A stretch of DNA of 51,573 bases from Gemmatimonadota bacterium (GCA_002737115.1 NSHR01000013.1:1-51573); one strand, 5' to 3'; positions 24,992 to 34,487 are shown, counted from the stretch's first letter. The notes: generated by a model from the sequence alone, not told the origin. Made by a program: numbers and translations.

Positions 24992-25833
24992 CTCGCCGTC
25001 CGCGACGTACGCTGCTCATCGCTGCGGTCGTCGTCGCGAACGGCATGGCCGGAGTCCTTCCCGCGCAGTCCAGCGACGCCGTCGCGCGGTGGCGCGCTGG
25101 TCGCGCGCTCGCCCTCCGTGGACAGGTCGACTCCGCCCTCCGCACGCTCGAGCAGGCCGGGGCCGGCGCCCGAACGGCCGGCGATCTCGCCACCGAGCAC
25201 GCCACGCGACGGGGCCGCGCCGACCTGTGGATGCTGCGCGGCTGCGTCGACAGTGCCAGCCGGATCCTGCGCGAAGCGGTCACCGCCGCCGTACCAGGCG
25301 ACCGCTCCAGCGCCGACGCGTTCGTTCGCCTGCTGGCGTCCCAGCAAGCCGTCGCGGAGGCACGCACGGTGCTTGTGAAGGCCTACGGCGATGTCCCATC
25401 CGTGGGCCGCAGCATCACCCGTGAGAGCGTGACCTTCCTGCAGGGGATGGCGGCCGTGGAGCTGGCTGGCGGACAGGAATCGGCCGCGATGGCCACGCTC
25501 ACCTCCGCGCTCGCCATCGCGGTCCGCCTGCACGACGGCAACATGACGGCTCGCCGCGAGCATGCGGTCGGTGACCTCACCGTTGAAAACGGCTGGCTGC
25601 TCTTCGACCTCGCCCAGCTGCGCCGGACCGCCAAGAGCACGGGCATTCATTCGCCGCGCGAGCACGCCCGCATCATGGACAACCTCGTGAAGGGCTGGCC
25701 GACGCTCGACGTGCGTCCCGACGACGGCGTCCCGATCACCCGCTTCGCTGACCGGCTCGCCATGCGCGCGGCGTTGTGTGCCGCCGATGGCAGCGCATGC
25801 CCGGCGCCGGTTGTCGCCAAGGGGTGCCCGTAG
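24988..25833 (+). CDS. uncharacterised secreted protein with TPR-like helices
   Basis: 281 residues from a GTG that overlaps the preceding stop. A signal peptide is clear (RRTLLIAAVVVANGMAGVLP, cleavage near AQSSDA). The mature part has helical pairs such as ARWRAGRALALRGQVDSALR, then VTFLQGMAAVELAGGQESAA, that look like degenerate tetratricopeptide repeats. Three Cys (one in CVDSA, two in ALCAADGSACPAP) plus a fourth near the C-terminal end (KGCP) may form disulphides in the periplasm. No enzyme motif. Coupled to a cytosolic-looking partner gene, which is unusual for two proteins in different compartments. Function unknown. Confidence 0.65.
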   Translation: MTRRPRRTLLIAAVVVANGMAGVLPAQSSDAVARWRAGRALALRGQVDSALRTLEQAGAGARTAGDLATEHATRRGRADLWMLRGCVDSASRILREAVTAAVPGDRSSADAFVRLLASQQAVAEARTVLVKAYGDVPSVGRSITRESVTFLQGMAAVELAGGQESAAMATLTSALAIAVRLHDGNMTARREHAVGDLTVENGWLLFDLAQLRRTAKSTGIHSPREHARIMDNLVKGWPTLDVRPDDGVPITRFADRLAMRAALCAADGSACPAPVVAKGCP

Positions 25834-25872
25834 AGCCTAGCCGTTTAAAAAGACAACGCAGAGGTACGGAGA

Positions 25873-25916
25873 ACGCAGAGGCGCAGAGAAGATCGATTTT
25901 CTCTGCGCCTCTGCGT
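25873..25916. terminator. 18-bp-stem hairpin between convergent genes
   Basis: ACGCAGAGGCGCAGAGAA (25873-25890) pairs perfectly with 25899-25916 around an 8-base loop, GATCGATT. A partial extra copy of the arm (ACGCAGAGGTACGGAGA) precedes it at about 25856-25872. It lies between the TPR-like gene (+) and the S9 peptidase (-). The arm resembles dispersed repeats I associate with several high-GC phyla, so it may be a mobile or REP-like hairpin doubling as a terminator. Confidence 0.7.
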
Positions 25917-25945
25917 GATCGGTTCCGGTCAGACGGCGTCGCCGG

Positions 25946-28282
25946 TCAGTTGATGCCCTTCACCTCGACCTTCTTCTCGGCCTTCGGGTCCTCGAGCGTC
26001 TCCAGCACCTCGCGCCACGAGAACTTCTTGCCGTTGCCGAGCACCCAATAGTTCATCCACGCCATCTCGGCTGCGCTCTTCACCAGCCGATTGCGCGCGT
26101 CAGGAATGCCGTGCGACGCGCCAGGATACATGAACAGTTCGGTGGGCACGCCGACGCGCTTCAGGCCCATGTGCAGCTCAACGCTCTGCGGGCTCGGCAC
26201 GCGCGGGTCGCCTTCGACCACGTGAATCATCGTGGGCGTCTTTGCATTCCGGATGTACTTGATCGGCGACTGCTTCCAGTACGCGTCGAAGTCGTCGTAC
26301 GGAAGCTTGTTGCCCAGATAATACTGACGGTTCCGCTGCACGTCAGACTGCGCGTACATGGAGATCCAGTTGGACGTGCCCGCGCCGCTCGAAATGCCCT
26401 TAAAGCGATCGGTATGCGTGAGAATCCAATTGCTCCAGTGCCCACCGGCGCTCCAGCCCAGCACGCCCATCTTGGTCTCGTCCACCAGGCCCTGCGCGAT
26501 GAGCGCATCAACGCCGGTCATGATGTCGTTGTAGCCCGGCTCGAAGTAGTTGCCGACGATGCCGTTTTTGTGCGCTTCGCCATAGTTCGTGGAGCCACGG
26601 TAGTTGGGCATCAATACCGCCCAGCCCTGCCCCGCATACACCTGCGCGCCGTAGCCGCCGTTGAACGACAGCTGATCGGCCGCTGCCGGACCGCCATGAA
26701 TGGCCACAATGAGCGGATACTTCTTACCGGGAGTGTAGCCGACCGGCTTGAGTAGTACGCCACCCACCTTCTTGCCGTCCTTCGAGGTCCACGTAACTTC
26801 CGTTTCTTCACCGAGCGCGATCTGCTCGCGCACCCAGGGGTTGGGATCGGTCAGCTGGGTCCAGGCGCTGCGCGTGGCGAGCGCGCCAAGCGAGGCCACC
26901 GTGAACATCGACGGCGTGGTCGTCGGATCCTGATACGACACCACTAACCGCTTAGTGGCCTCATCCTGACTGACCGCAATGACGCCCTTCACGTCGGTCA
27001 GCGCCTTCACGGCGCCGGTCGCCACATCGAGCGCGAACAGCTGCTGCGTGGCTTTGAGACCTTCGTTGAAGTAGATCGTTTTGGCGTCGCTCGACCAGAA
27101 GCCCACCGAGACGTCGCCGTCGAGATCACCGATCTTCCGGAACGCCGTGCCCTTCGCCTCGGTCGCGCGCACGTATACGCGACGGTTCTTCATGTTGTAC
27201 GCCGCCATGTCGTCGGAGGCCGAGAAGGCGATGCTTCGCGAATCCGGCGAGAACGAGATACCCGACTCCGAACTTTCTTCATTCTTGGTGAGGCGTTCGA
27301 TGCTGCCGTCACGCGTGTCCAGTAGGAACTGGTCGGCGTAGATGCCCTGCTCGGTGATGTTGCGCTTGTAGCGGTCGTTCGGAACCGCCGTGAATCCAAC
27401 CCAGCGGTTATCCGGAGCGATCGAGAATGCCGTCACCGCGATCGACGTGTCGCGCGTCACGCGCGAGGTGGCGCGTGCCGGCGTCGAGAGATCAATCATC
27501 CACAGCGAGTTCACCGAGGTGGCCGCGTTGCGCACATCCACCGTGAACTTGTTCTCCACGCGCGCCTTTTCGTCGGCGTCGACCGTGTCGGCCGTGATGA
27601 AATAAATCCGACGGGAATCGGGGGCGAGCTCCCAGCTGCCCACGCCAGTGGGGTGCTTCGTGAGCTGCGTGGGCGTGAGGGAATCGATCGGCGTGCCGCG
27701 GTCGAGCGCCCCCATGGCCAAGGCATAGAGCTGCTCTTCGTTGGCCTTCCCGCTGCGATACACCAGCCATTGGCCATCTTTGCTAAAGGCGAACGTGCTC
27801 ACGCCCTCCTTCGCATTCGTGATGCGACGGGCTTCCCCACCGTCGCCGCGCATCATGAACAGCTGCTGTTTGGTGTCGCCCGCCGCCCCTTCGCGATTCG
27901 AGGAGAAGACGAACCACCCACCGGCCGGGGCCCACCGCGGCGACGATTCGTTCTTGCCCGTCGTGAAGGTGAGCTGCCGCGTGCTTTCCAGCCCGCGGTC
28001 GGTACGCACCACATAGAGATCGCTTTGGGTCGTGGCCTCTTTCCAATCCGGCGTCGTCAGCGCGTACAGCATCTGGCTGCCATCGGGGGAGATGGCGGTC
28101 CCGGCGACCGAGCGGAGACGCTGCGCGTCCACCCAGGCCATCGGCCGCTTCGCCTGGGCCCACAGGGGAGACGCGGACAGCACGAGCAAGGCGCCACCCG
28201 CCACCACGCGGGCAACAGCCACGCGGGCCACAGTCAGACGCGCAGGAGAGGGAACGGACGATCGGTCGGATACGGGTCGCAT
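25946..28282 (-). CDS. secreted S9 family acylaminoacyl-type peptidase
   Basis: 778 residues from the ATG at 28282 (MRPVSDRSSVPSPARL). The N-terminal region runs into a hydrophobic segment ending SASPLWAQ. A beta-propeller follows (GTAISPDGSQMLYALTTPDW, SGISFSPDSRSIAFSASDDM), then the alpha/beta-hydrolase. The triad is Ser about 611 in GVLGWSAGGHWS, Asp in VEGDPRVP and His in PGASHGIPDA. Prolyl-oligopeptidase family enzymes cleave short peptides. This one is probably periplasmic and differs from the DPP IV-like one at 5-7.4 kb in its nucleophile context and propeller. Divergent from a BNR-repeat gene with 79 bases between starts, so the two may share control. Confidence 0.9.
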   Translation of the reverse strand: MRPVSDRSSVPSPARLTVARVAVARVVAGGALLVLSASPLWAQAKRPMAWVDAQRLRSVAGTAISPDGSQMLYALTTPDWKEATTQSDLYVVRTDRGLESTRQLTFTTGKNESSPRWAPAGGWFVFSSNREGAAGDTKQQLFMMRGDGGEARRITNAKEGVSTFAFSKDGQWLVYRSGKANEEQLYALAMGALDRGTPIDSLTPTQLTKHPTGVGSWELAPDSRRIYFITADTVDADEKARVENKFTVDVRNAATSVNSLWMIDLSTPARATSRVTRDTSIAVTAFSIAPDNRWVGFTAVPNDRYKRNITEQGIYADQFLLDTRDGSIERLTKNEESSESGISFSPDSRSIAFSASDDMAAYNMKNRRVYVRATEAKGTAFRKIGDLDGDVSVGFWSSDAKTIYFNEGLKATQQLFALDVATGAVKALTDVKGVIAVSQDEATKRLVVSYQDPTTTPSMFTVASLGALATRSAWTQLTDPNPWVREQIALGEETEVTWTSKDGKKVGGVLLKPVGYTPGKKYPLIVAIHGGPAAADQLSFNGGYGAQVYAGQGWAVLMPNYRGSTNYGEAHKNGIVGNYFEPGYNDIMTGVDALIAQGLVDETKMGVLGWSAGGHWSNWILTHTDRFKGISSGAGTSNWISMYAQSDVQRNRQYYLGNKLPYDDFDAYWKQSPIKYIRNAKTPTMIHVVEGDPRVPSPQSVELHMGLKRVGVPTELFMYPGASHGIPDARNRLVKSAAEMAWMNYWVLGNGKKFSWREVLETLEDPKAEKKVEVKGIN

Positions 28283-28361
28283 GGGCAGCCTCGATACGGA
28301 TGGGAAACGCCAAGAGTCGGCTGATCTTGCACCCGGCGCCGCGGACTGGCAACATCCCCGG
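28283..28361. promoter_or_regulatory. short divergent promoter region
   Basis: 79 bases separate the start of the S9 peptidase (-) and the BNR-repeat gene (+). Both promoters must lie here or within the opposing coding starts. No motif is clear enough to place. Confidence 0.35.
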
Positions 28362-31300
28362 ATGCGTTCATCTTCCATAATACGTCGCAGCGGTGCCACC
28401 GCTGCGTTCCTGTTGCTCAGCGCGACGTCGACCGCTGCGCAAAAAGCCGCCTCGCCAAGCGGTGCCGCGCCGCGCGCCGCCTACGACCCCGCCCTGTACA
28501 GCGACGGCACCAAAACCAACGCGGCCTTCAAGTCACTGCGCTGGCGCAACGTCGGCCCCTCCCGCGGCGGTCGAGCAACGGCCGTGACCGGCGATCCCAC
28601 GAAGCCGCTGGTCTTCTATTTCGGCGCCGTAAACGGCGGCGTGTGGAAGACCACGAATGCGGGCCAGTCGTGGGAAAACCTTACCGATGGCAAGACCGAC
28701 ATTTCGTCGGTTGGCGCGATTACTGTGGCTCCCAGCGATCCCAACGTGATCTGGGTCGGTACGGGCGAAGGCAAGCCCCGTGAGGACCTCACGTACGGCA
28801 CCGGCGTGTATCGCTCGACCGACGGCGGGCAGACGTGGACCCCGCGCGGTCTCGCCAATGCGCAGCAGATCACGTCGTTGCGCGTGCACCCCACGAATCC
28901 CGATATCGCGTTCGTCACGTCGCTGGGCCATGCGTTCGGTCCATCGCCGGATCGTGGTGTGTTCCGCACCACCGACGGCGGCGCCACGTGGAAGAAGGTG
29001 CTGTTTCTCAATGACAGCACGGGCGCGGCCGACCTGTCGATCGACGTGACCAATCCGCGCATCGTGTACGCCTCGATGTGGAAGTTCCAGCGCAGCCCTT
29101 GGGGCATGGACGCCGGCGCCGGCCGCAGCGGACTCTGGAAGAGCACCGACGGCGGCGACTCCTGGACCGAACTGACCTTCAATCCCGGCATGCCGAAGGG
29201 CCTGATCGGCAAGATCGGTGTGGCGGTCTCTCCCGCCAACCCGCAGCGCGTATACGCGAACATCGAAGCGCAGGACTCGCTGGGCGGCGTGTTCCGCTCC
29301 GACGATGCCGGTGCCACCTGGTCGCGCACCAGCGGGGATCAGAAGTTCGTGGTGCGGCCATTCTACTACATGAGCCTCACAGCGGATCCGGTGAACGAGA
29401 ACACCGTGTACGTCATGAACCTCACGGTGCATCGCTCCATCGACGGCGGCCGCACGTTCACGCCGATCCGCGTGCCGCACGGCGATACGCACATCATGTG
29501 GGTGGATCCGAAAGATCCGACGCGCCTCATCAACGGCAACGACGGCGGCGCCACGATCTCGATGGACGGCGGCCGCACGTGGAGCTCGCAAGGCAATCAG
29601 CCCACGTCGCAGTTCTATCACGTGACCACCGATACGCAGCAACCCTATCGTATTTACGGCGCTCAGCAGGACAACAGCACGGTCTCGATCGCCAGCCGAT
29701 CCGACAACGGCTCCATTGGTGAGCGAGACTGGTTCCCCGTGGCCGGTTGCGAGAACGCCTACATCGCGATCGATCCGAAGGATCCGAACATCACGTTCGG
29801 CGGCTGCTACATGGGTCAGCTCACGCGCCATGACAAAAAGACCAATACGCGCCGTGACGTCTCGGTGTGGCTCGGCAACTACGACGGCATCGCCGTCAAG
29901 GACGCTCCCCAGCGCTTCCAGTGGACCTTCCCGATTCACTTCTCGCCGCATGATTCGTCCACGCTGTACACCACCTCGCAATACGTGTGGCGCTCGAAGA
30001 ATCAGGGCGCCTCGTGGGACAAGATCTCCGGCGACCTCACGCTGGCCGACACCGCCACGATGGGGCGCAGCGGCGGCCCGGTGACTGGCGACATGACCGG
30101 CACCGAGTGGTATGCCACCATCTTCGCCTTCGCCGAATCACCGGTGAAGGCCGGCGTACTCTGGACCGGCAGCGACGACGGGCTCGTGCACGTGTCCACC
30201 GACAACGGCGGCACGTGGAAAAACGTGACGCCGAAAGCCTTCGGCAAGTTCACGCGCGTGTCGATTATCGAGGCCTCACCGTTTGATGCCGGCACCGCGT
30301 ATCTGGCGGCCAACCGCTACCAACAGGATGACTTTACGCCGTACCTGTTCAAGACCACCGACTACGGTACCACCTGGACACGCATTGATGCCGGCATCCC
30401 TGCCGGCGCCTACACGCGCGCGATTCGCAGCGATGTGAAGCGCAAGGGACTGCTGTTCGCGGGTACGGAAACCGGCATCTATACCTCATTCAACGACGGG
30501 GTGAGCTGGGAACCGCTGCAGCTTAACCTGCCACGCGTGAGTGTTCGTGATATCCGCGTCCATGACAATGACGTGATCGTAGCCACGCACGGTCGTGCTT
30601 TCTGGGCCATCGACGATATCTCGCCGCTGCGCGCGCTGGGCGACTCGATCACCACCAAGGCCACGCATCTCTTCACGCCGGCGCCGGCCATCCGATGGGC
30701 GAGCGGTGGCGGCCGTGGTGGTGGTGCCGGCGCCAATCCGTCGTTCGGCGTCACGGTGGACTACTGGCTCAAGACCAAGCCGACGTTGCCAATCACCATC
30801 CAGCTCCTCGAGTCGAACGGCGCGGTGATCCGCACGTTCGTCAGCGACGCGCCGGACAAGAAAGACAGCACCGGCAACGTACAGGCCGACTCGGCCGCGA
30901 ACGCCGCGCGCGCGTTGCAGCGCGTGATGCAGCTCGCGTATGCGCCGGCGGACTCGGTGGTGCATGCGCGCGCCGGTGCGAACCGCTTCGTGTGGAATCT
31001 CATGTACAACGGACCCAAGCGTATTCCGGGCTCCATCAACGACGACGGCTCGTATGAAGGCGCGATGGCGGTGCCGGGTGACTACACGGTGCGCCTGATC
31101 GTGGGCAAGGATACGCTGTCGCGCGGCTTCACCGTCCGCCCCGATCCGCGTGTGCAGATCACCGCGGCCGAGTACACCGCGCAGTTCGAAGCCACCAAAG
31201 CGGTCGGTGCGCGCATTACCAGCATCACCGACGCGGTGGCGCGCATGCAGGATCTGCAACAGCAGCTCGATCAGCGGGCACGTCAGGCGAGCTCACAAGC

Positions 31301-31643
31301 GTACGCGGATTCGGTGAAGACGATGGCCACGGCGCTGCGCAAGAAGCTGGAGTCGGTGCGCGCCGAAGTGTACGAGGTGTACACCAAGGCCGATCAGGCC
31401 ACGCTCAACTATCCGATCAAGCTGTATCAGATGTTCGTGACGCTGAACAGTCAGGTGAACGAAGGCACTAACCCGCCCACCCGCCAGCACGGTGAGATTC
31501 TTACCGATCTCTCCACCAAGCTGAACGTGCAGCTGAACACGTTGCAGCAGCTCGAGGACAACGACCTGCAGCAGTTCAATGCGCTGCTCACGCGCCTTGG
31601 CGTACCCAACGTGTTCGTGGCCCCGAAGAAGCCGATTGGGTAA
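28362..31643 (+). CDS. secreted BNR/sortilin-like repeat protein
   Basis: 1093 residues. The start at 28362 opens a signal peptide (RRSGATAAFLLLSATSTAAQ). A long in-frame extension upstream overlaps the divergent peptidase and is rejected. From about residue 50 to 780 there are repeated Asp-box/BNR motifs of the form STDGGQTW, TTDGGATW, STDGGDSW, SDDAGATW and STDNGGTW, as in sialidase and VPS10/sortilin ten-bladed propellers. A Gly-rich linker (GGGRGGGAG, about 785) precedes a beta-sandwich-like part and a helical C-terminus rich in Gln (DLQQQLDQRARQ). Such proteins are often called glycosyl hydrolases, but no catalytic residues are evident. Predicted periplasmic or surface. Role unknown. Confidence 0.85.
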   Translation: MRSSSIIRRSGATAAFLLLSATSTAAQKAASPSGAAPRAAYDPALYSDGTKTNAAFKSLRWRNVGPSRGGRATAVTGDPTKPLVFYFGAVNGGVWKTTNAGQSWENLTDGKTDISSVGAITVAPSDPNVIWVGTGEGKPREDLTYGTGVYRSTDGGQTWTPRGLANAQQITSLRVHPTNPDIAFVTSLGHAFGPSPDRGVFRTTDGGATWKKVLFLNDSTGAADLSIDVTNPRIVYASMWKFQRSPWGMDAGAGRSGLWKSTDGGDSWTELTFNPGMPKGLIGKIGVAVSPANPQRVYANIEAQDSLGGVFRSDDAGATWSRTSGDQKFVVRPFYYMSLTADPVNENTVYVMNLTVHRSIDGGRTFTPIRVPHGDTHIMWVDPKDPTRLINGNDGGATISMDGGRTWSSQGNQPTSQFYHVTTDTQQPYRIYGAQQDNSTVSIASRSDNGSIGERDWFPVAGCENAYIAIDPKDPNITFGGCYMGQLTRHDKKTNTRRDVSVWLGNYDGIAVKDAPQRFQWTFPIHFSPHDSSTLYTTSQYVWRSKNQGASWDKISGDLTLADTATMGRSGGPVTGDMTGTEWYATIFAFAESPVKAGVLWTGSDDGLVHVSTDNGGTWKNVTPKAFGKFTRVSIIEASPFDAGTAYLAANRYQQDDFTPYLFKTTDYGTTWTRIDAGIPAGAYTRAIRSDVKRKGLLFAGTETGIYTSFNDGVSWEPLQLNLPRVSVRDIRVHDNDVIVATHGRAFWAIDDISPLRALGDSITTKATHLFTPAPAIRWASGGGRGGGAGANPSFGVTVDYWLKTKPTLPITIQLLESNGAVIRTFVSDAPDKKDSTGNVQADSAANAARALQRVMQLAYAPADSVVHARAGANRFVWNLMYNGPKRIPGSINDDGSYEGAMAVPGDYTVRLIVGKDTLSRGFTVRPDPRVQITAAEYTAQFEATKAVGARITSITDAVARMQDLQQQLDQRARQASSQAYADSVKTMATALRKKLESVRAEVYEVYTKADQATLNYPIKLYQMFVTLNSQVNEGTNPPTRQHGEILTDLSTKLNVQLNTLQQLEDNDLQQFNALLTRLGVPNVFVAPKKPIG

Positions 31644-31652
31644 CCGAGGGGG

Positions 31653-31704
31653 CGATACAGGACGGGGGCGGCGTGCCATGGCACGCCGCCCCCGTCCTGT
31701 ATCG
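31653..31704. terminator. perfect 52-base palindrome between convergent genes
   Basis: The 26 bases at 31653-31678 are the exact reverse complement of 31679-31704, with no spacer; the centre is CCATGG. It starts 10 bases after the BNR gene stop and ends 10 bases before the amidase stop. A GC-rich cruciform or hairpin of this length should act as a bidirectional terminator. Confidence 0.85.
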
Positions 31705-31713
31705 TGGCAGGAC

Positions 31714-33543
31714 TCAGCCCAGTGCCGGACGCTTGGTGTGATGGTCCGTAGCCTTTTGGAACTGGTGCGCCACCGACAGAATGAGATCGTCGTGGTACAA
31801 GTTGCCGGTGATCACGCCACAGATCGGCTGTGCCTTGTACACCGGCGCCGGCGTGGCCGCATTCGCACCGCCACCACCGCCACCGAACTGCGGCACGTCG
31901 AACTTGTACGGCAACACCGTACACGGATGTCCCGTCTGCGCGTTGGCTCCGACGTCGGCATTCGGACCGGCGATGAAGAGGTCGAGCTCCTTCATGAACT
32001 CGCCCCACTTGGCCACCAGCAGCATACGACGACGCTGGCCCTGCATGAACTCGAAGCCACGCGACGAGCGGGCGCCCACGAAGCGGGGATTCCAGTCGGC
32101 CCCCGCCATGGGATTGGTGGCTCCCGCTTCTACGCCCTTCGGCAACGAGCCCACGTGGTTGCCGAACGGTGCGTTCCCGGTACGCGGGGTGTCGAAGATC
32201 GTGTTCAGATCGAGCCCCATCTCCTTCGCCTTCCGCTGCACGAAGAAATCGAAGGCGGCCGCCGACTCCACGCCCAGCGCACCCTGGCCACCAGCCACCG
32301 TCGGGCGTGCGCCGATGGCCTTCGGATTCATGCCGAGTTCGCGCAGCTTGTCCACCAGCTCCTTCGGAGCGGCCGGATCGACCCCAATGCGAAGCGACGC
32401 GAGCTTGAGATTGCGATCAAACTGGAACGGCATGGTCACCGTGCTCGAATCCTTTTCGTCCACGCCGTGCAGCACACTGAACACCATCGCGCAGTCTTCG
32501 ACGGTGCGGCACATGGGCCCCACGCGATCCATCGACCACGCCAGCACCATGCCGCCGTGTCGGCTCACCCGACCGTAGGTGGGCCGCAGTGCGCTGATGC
32601 CGTTGCGAATCGCGGGGGACACGATCGATCCCTGCGTTTCCGTGCCGATCGAAAACGCCACACAGCCGGCCGCCGTGGCAGAGCCGGGTCCGGTAGAGCT
32701 GCCGCTCGAACCGATATTCGTGTTCCACGGATTGTTGGTGCGTCCACCGAACCACCAATCGTTCTGCGCAAACAACCCCGTGGCCAGCTTCGCCAGCAAT
32801 ACCGCGCCCGCGTCACGCAGGCGCACCACGACTTCCGAATCGATGTCGGCAATCTGGTCCTTGAAATCGGCCGAGCCCCACGTGGTGGGCACGCCCTTGA
32901 CCGCGAACAGATCCTTGATGCCGTACGGCACACCATGCAGCGGTCCACGATACTTACCGGCGGCGATCTCGGCGTCGGCCCTGTCGGCTTCCGCACGCGC
33001 CTGCGATGCCAGCAACGTGACCACGAAGTTGAGCGTCGGGTTGAGCTTCTCGATGCGCGCGAGATAGATGTCGGTGATTTGTCGCGACGTGATCTTGCGC
33101 GCCTTGATCAGCGCCGAGATGCGATGCGCCGGCAGGAACGCGAGATCGTCGGGATTGGTTGGCACCACCCCGCTCCACTTTTCCACCGCGTGCGGCGTGC
33201 GCGTAAACGCGGCCGCGCCTTTCTCGCGCACCACCCGTTCCATGAGCGCGCCGGTGCCACCGGGATACGGCATGAACTGCATGGCGGGCGCTTCCCCGTT
33301 GCCAAGCGGCACCGGGGGCACCTGCGGCGGCTGCGCCGCACCACTGGCCATCGTGCCGAGACCGTTCGGTCTCGCCAGCGCACTCTGCGCACCAGCCGCC
33401 TGCGCACCGAAGGTGCTTGCCGCGGCGGCGACCAACGAGAAGAACATGAACTGACGACGGTCTACGCCGGTCGCCGATTCATCGTAGTCGGCGGCGGCGA
33501 GTTCGGCCTCAGCCTGCGCCAGAAAATCCAGGGGGGTATCCAC
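31714..33543 (-). CDS. Tat-exported amidase-signature enzyme
   Basis: 609 residues from a GTG at 33543 with GGAG upstream. After about 27 residues comes a twin-arginine signal (DRRQFMFFSLVAAAASTFGA, cleavage near AGAQ). The amidase-signature core carries the Ser-cisSer-Lys triad: Lys about 210 in YGIKDLF, cis-Ser about 283 in GSSGSSTGPGS and nucleophile Ser about 306 in GTETQGSIVSP. It hydrolyses an amide bond. GatA-like sequence does not mean GatCAB activity, since gatB/C are absent and the protein is exported. The Gly-rich loop GGGGGGANA near the C-terminus is low complexity. Converges on the BNR gene across the 52-base palindrome. Confidence 0.88.
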   Translation of the reverse strand: MDTPLDFLAQAEAELAAADYDESATGVDRRQFMFFSLVAAAASTFGAQAAGAQSALARPNGLGTMASGAAQPPQVPPVPLGNGEAPAMQFMPYPGGTGALMERVVREKGAAAFTRTPHAVEKWSGVVPTNPDDLAFLPAHRISALIKARKITSRQITDIYLARIEKLNPTLNFVVTLLASQARAEADRADAEIAAGKYRGPLHGVPYGIKDLFAVKGVPTTWGSADFKDQIADIDSEVVVRLRDAGAVLLAKLATGLFAQNDWWFGGRTNNPWNTNIGSSGSSTGPGSATAAGCVAFSIGTETQGSIVSPAIRNGISALRPTYGRVSRHGGMVLAWSMDRVGPMCRTVEDCAMVFSVLHGVDEKDSSTVTMPFQFDRNLKLASLRIGVDPAAPKELVDKLRELGMNPKAIGARPTVAGGQGALGVESAAAFDFFVQRKAKEMGLDLNTIFDTPRTGNAPFGNHVGSLPKGVEAGATNPMAGADWNPRFVGARSSRGFEFMQGQRRRMLLVAKWGEFMKELDLFIAGPNADVGANAQTGHPCTVLPYKFDVPQFGGGGGGANAATPAPVYKAQPICGVITGNLYHDDLILSVAHQFQKATDHHTKRPALG

Positions 33544-33650
33544 GCGGGGGCTCCGACAGAGAGAGACAACGGAATGGGACGGTCAGCGTTCGCCCCGAAT
33601 ATCTCTCTCGGTACGCACGGTCGCGAGCTTCGTTGAGCTGGTCGGGCCCG

Positions 33651-34349
33651 TCAGTACTCGATTCCGCCCGGCGGCTGGATGCGGAACACGAATGGCTGCT
33701 CGACCAGCTGCGCGACGGCGCGGCCGCGAAGAATGGCGGGACGATACCTCATGTGCACCAAGGCGGTACGCACGGCCGCCACGAACTCGGGGTCTGGCTT
33801 GTCCAACACGACCATCGTCGCGGTGTCGACGTGGCCCACCGTATCGACGATGAAGCGCGCATACACCACCCCCTGCACGCCCGCCTTGAGCAGGGCCGGC
33901 GGATACTGGGGCCCCTCGGCCGACGGGTCGAGCGCGACCGTGGAGTCGACTTCGATGTCGCTGTACGCCTTCTCCGAATCATTAGACGCATCGGGAAGTT
34001 CGAGCGCCTCCCCCGCCATGTCGCCGACGCTCCCGCGCGGAACGGGTGTCTTGCCGTAGTCGGCCGGTTCAATGACCGGGATCGACACCGAGTTGAGCTG
34101 CCCAAGCCCAATAAACTGAATGGACTCTTGCACCGGCGGTGGCGCCGACTGGCGGATTGGCGCGAGGAAGCTCACGGCCACGTCGAGCAGCGGCGTGGGA
34201 GCGATACGGTTCAACGCACGGGCGCCACTGATGGCGACCATGACGAGCACCGCGTACGTGCTGATGCCGAGCAGTTCGGCGCCCACCGCGTGTAGGGAGG
34301 TGCGACGCGTCGACTCGATCAGCGTGAGACGGACCTTGCCTTGAGGCAT
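33651..34349 (-). CDS. tonB: TonB-like energy transducer
   Basis: 232 residues. A cytoplasmic start is followed by one membrane helix (LLGISTYAVLVMVAISGARA, about 26-45). A periplasmic linker follows, only modestly Pro-rich (QSAPPPVQES), then a TonB C-terminal domain (about 150-225) with YPPALLKAGVQGVVYARFIV, then MRYRPAILRGRAVAQLV and a final FVFRI. TonB with ExbB/ExbD passes inner-membrane energy to outer-membrane receptors such as the one at 17.9-20 kb. No exbB/exbD gene is in the window, and many such genomes carry several TonB paralogues, so its specific partner is unknown. Divergent from the photolyase gene. Confidence 0.85.
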   Translation of the reverse strand: MPQGKVRLTLIESTRRTSLHAVGAELLGISTYAVLVMVAISGARALNRIAPTPLLDVAVSFLAPIRQSAPPPVQESIQFIGLGQLNSVSIPVIEPADYGKTPVPRGSVGDMAGEALELPDASNDSEKAYSDIEVDSTVALDPSAEGPQYPPALLKAGVQGVVYARFIVDTVGHVDTATMVVLDKPDPEFVAAVRTALVHMRYRPAILRGRAVAQLVEQPFVFRIQPPGGIEY

Positions 34350-34487
34350 GTCGCTACCCTGCGGGGACGAGACGACGGCGGGGCCAACGGAACATCTTGA
34401 TCAATGCGGGGCGTGTCGCGGGTTGGCAAGGGGGAACGGCCTCAGCGACGGGAACGACGGATCGGCCGATGACCGTTCGATCAGAAC

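Noticed and set aside
28533-29981. 482-codon open frame on the minus strand
   Set aside because: Antisense to the BNR-repeat gene; its repeated His/Arg pattern mirrors the BNR repeats.
31714-33543. GatA subunit of the tRNA amidotransferase
   Set aside because: Has a twin-arginine signal and lacks gatB/gatC neighbours; only the amidase signature is shared.
31579-33636. 685-codon open frame on the plus strand
   Set aside because: Lies antisense to the amidase gene and is Arg/His-rich; high GC leaves few stops on the opposite strand. The amidase has all family motifs.
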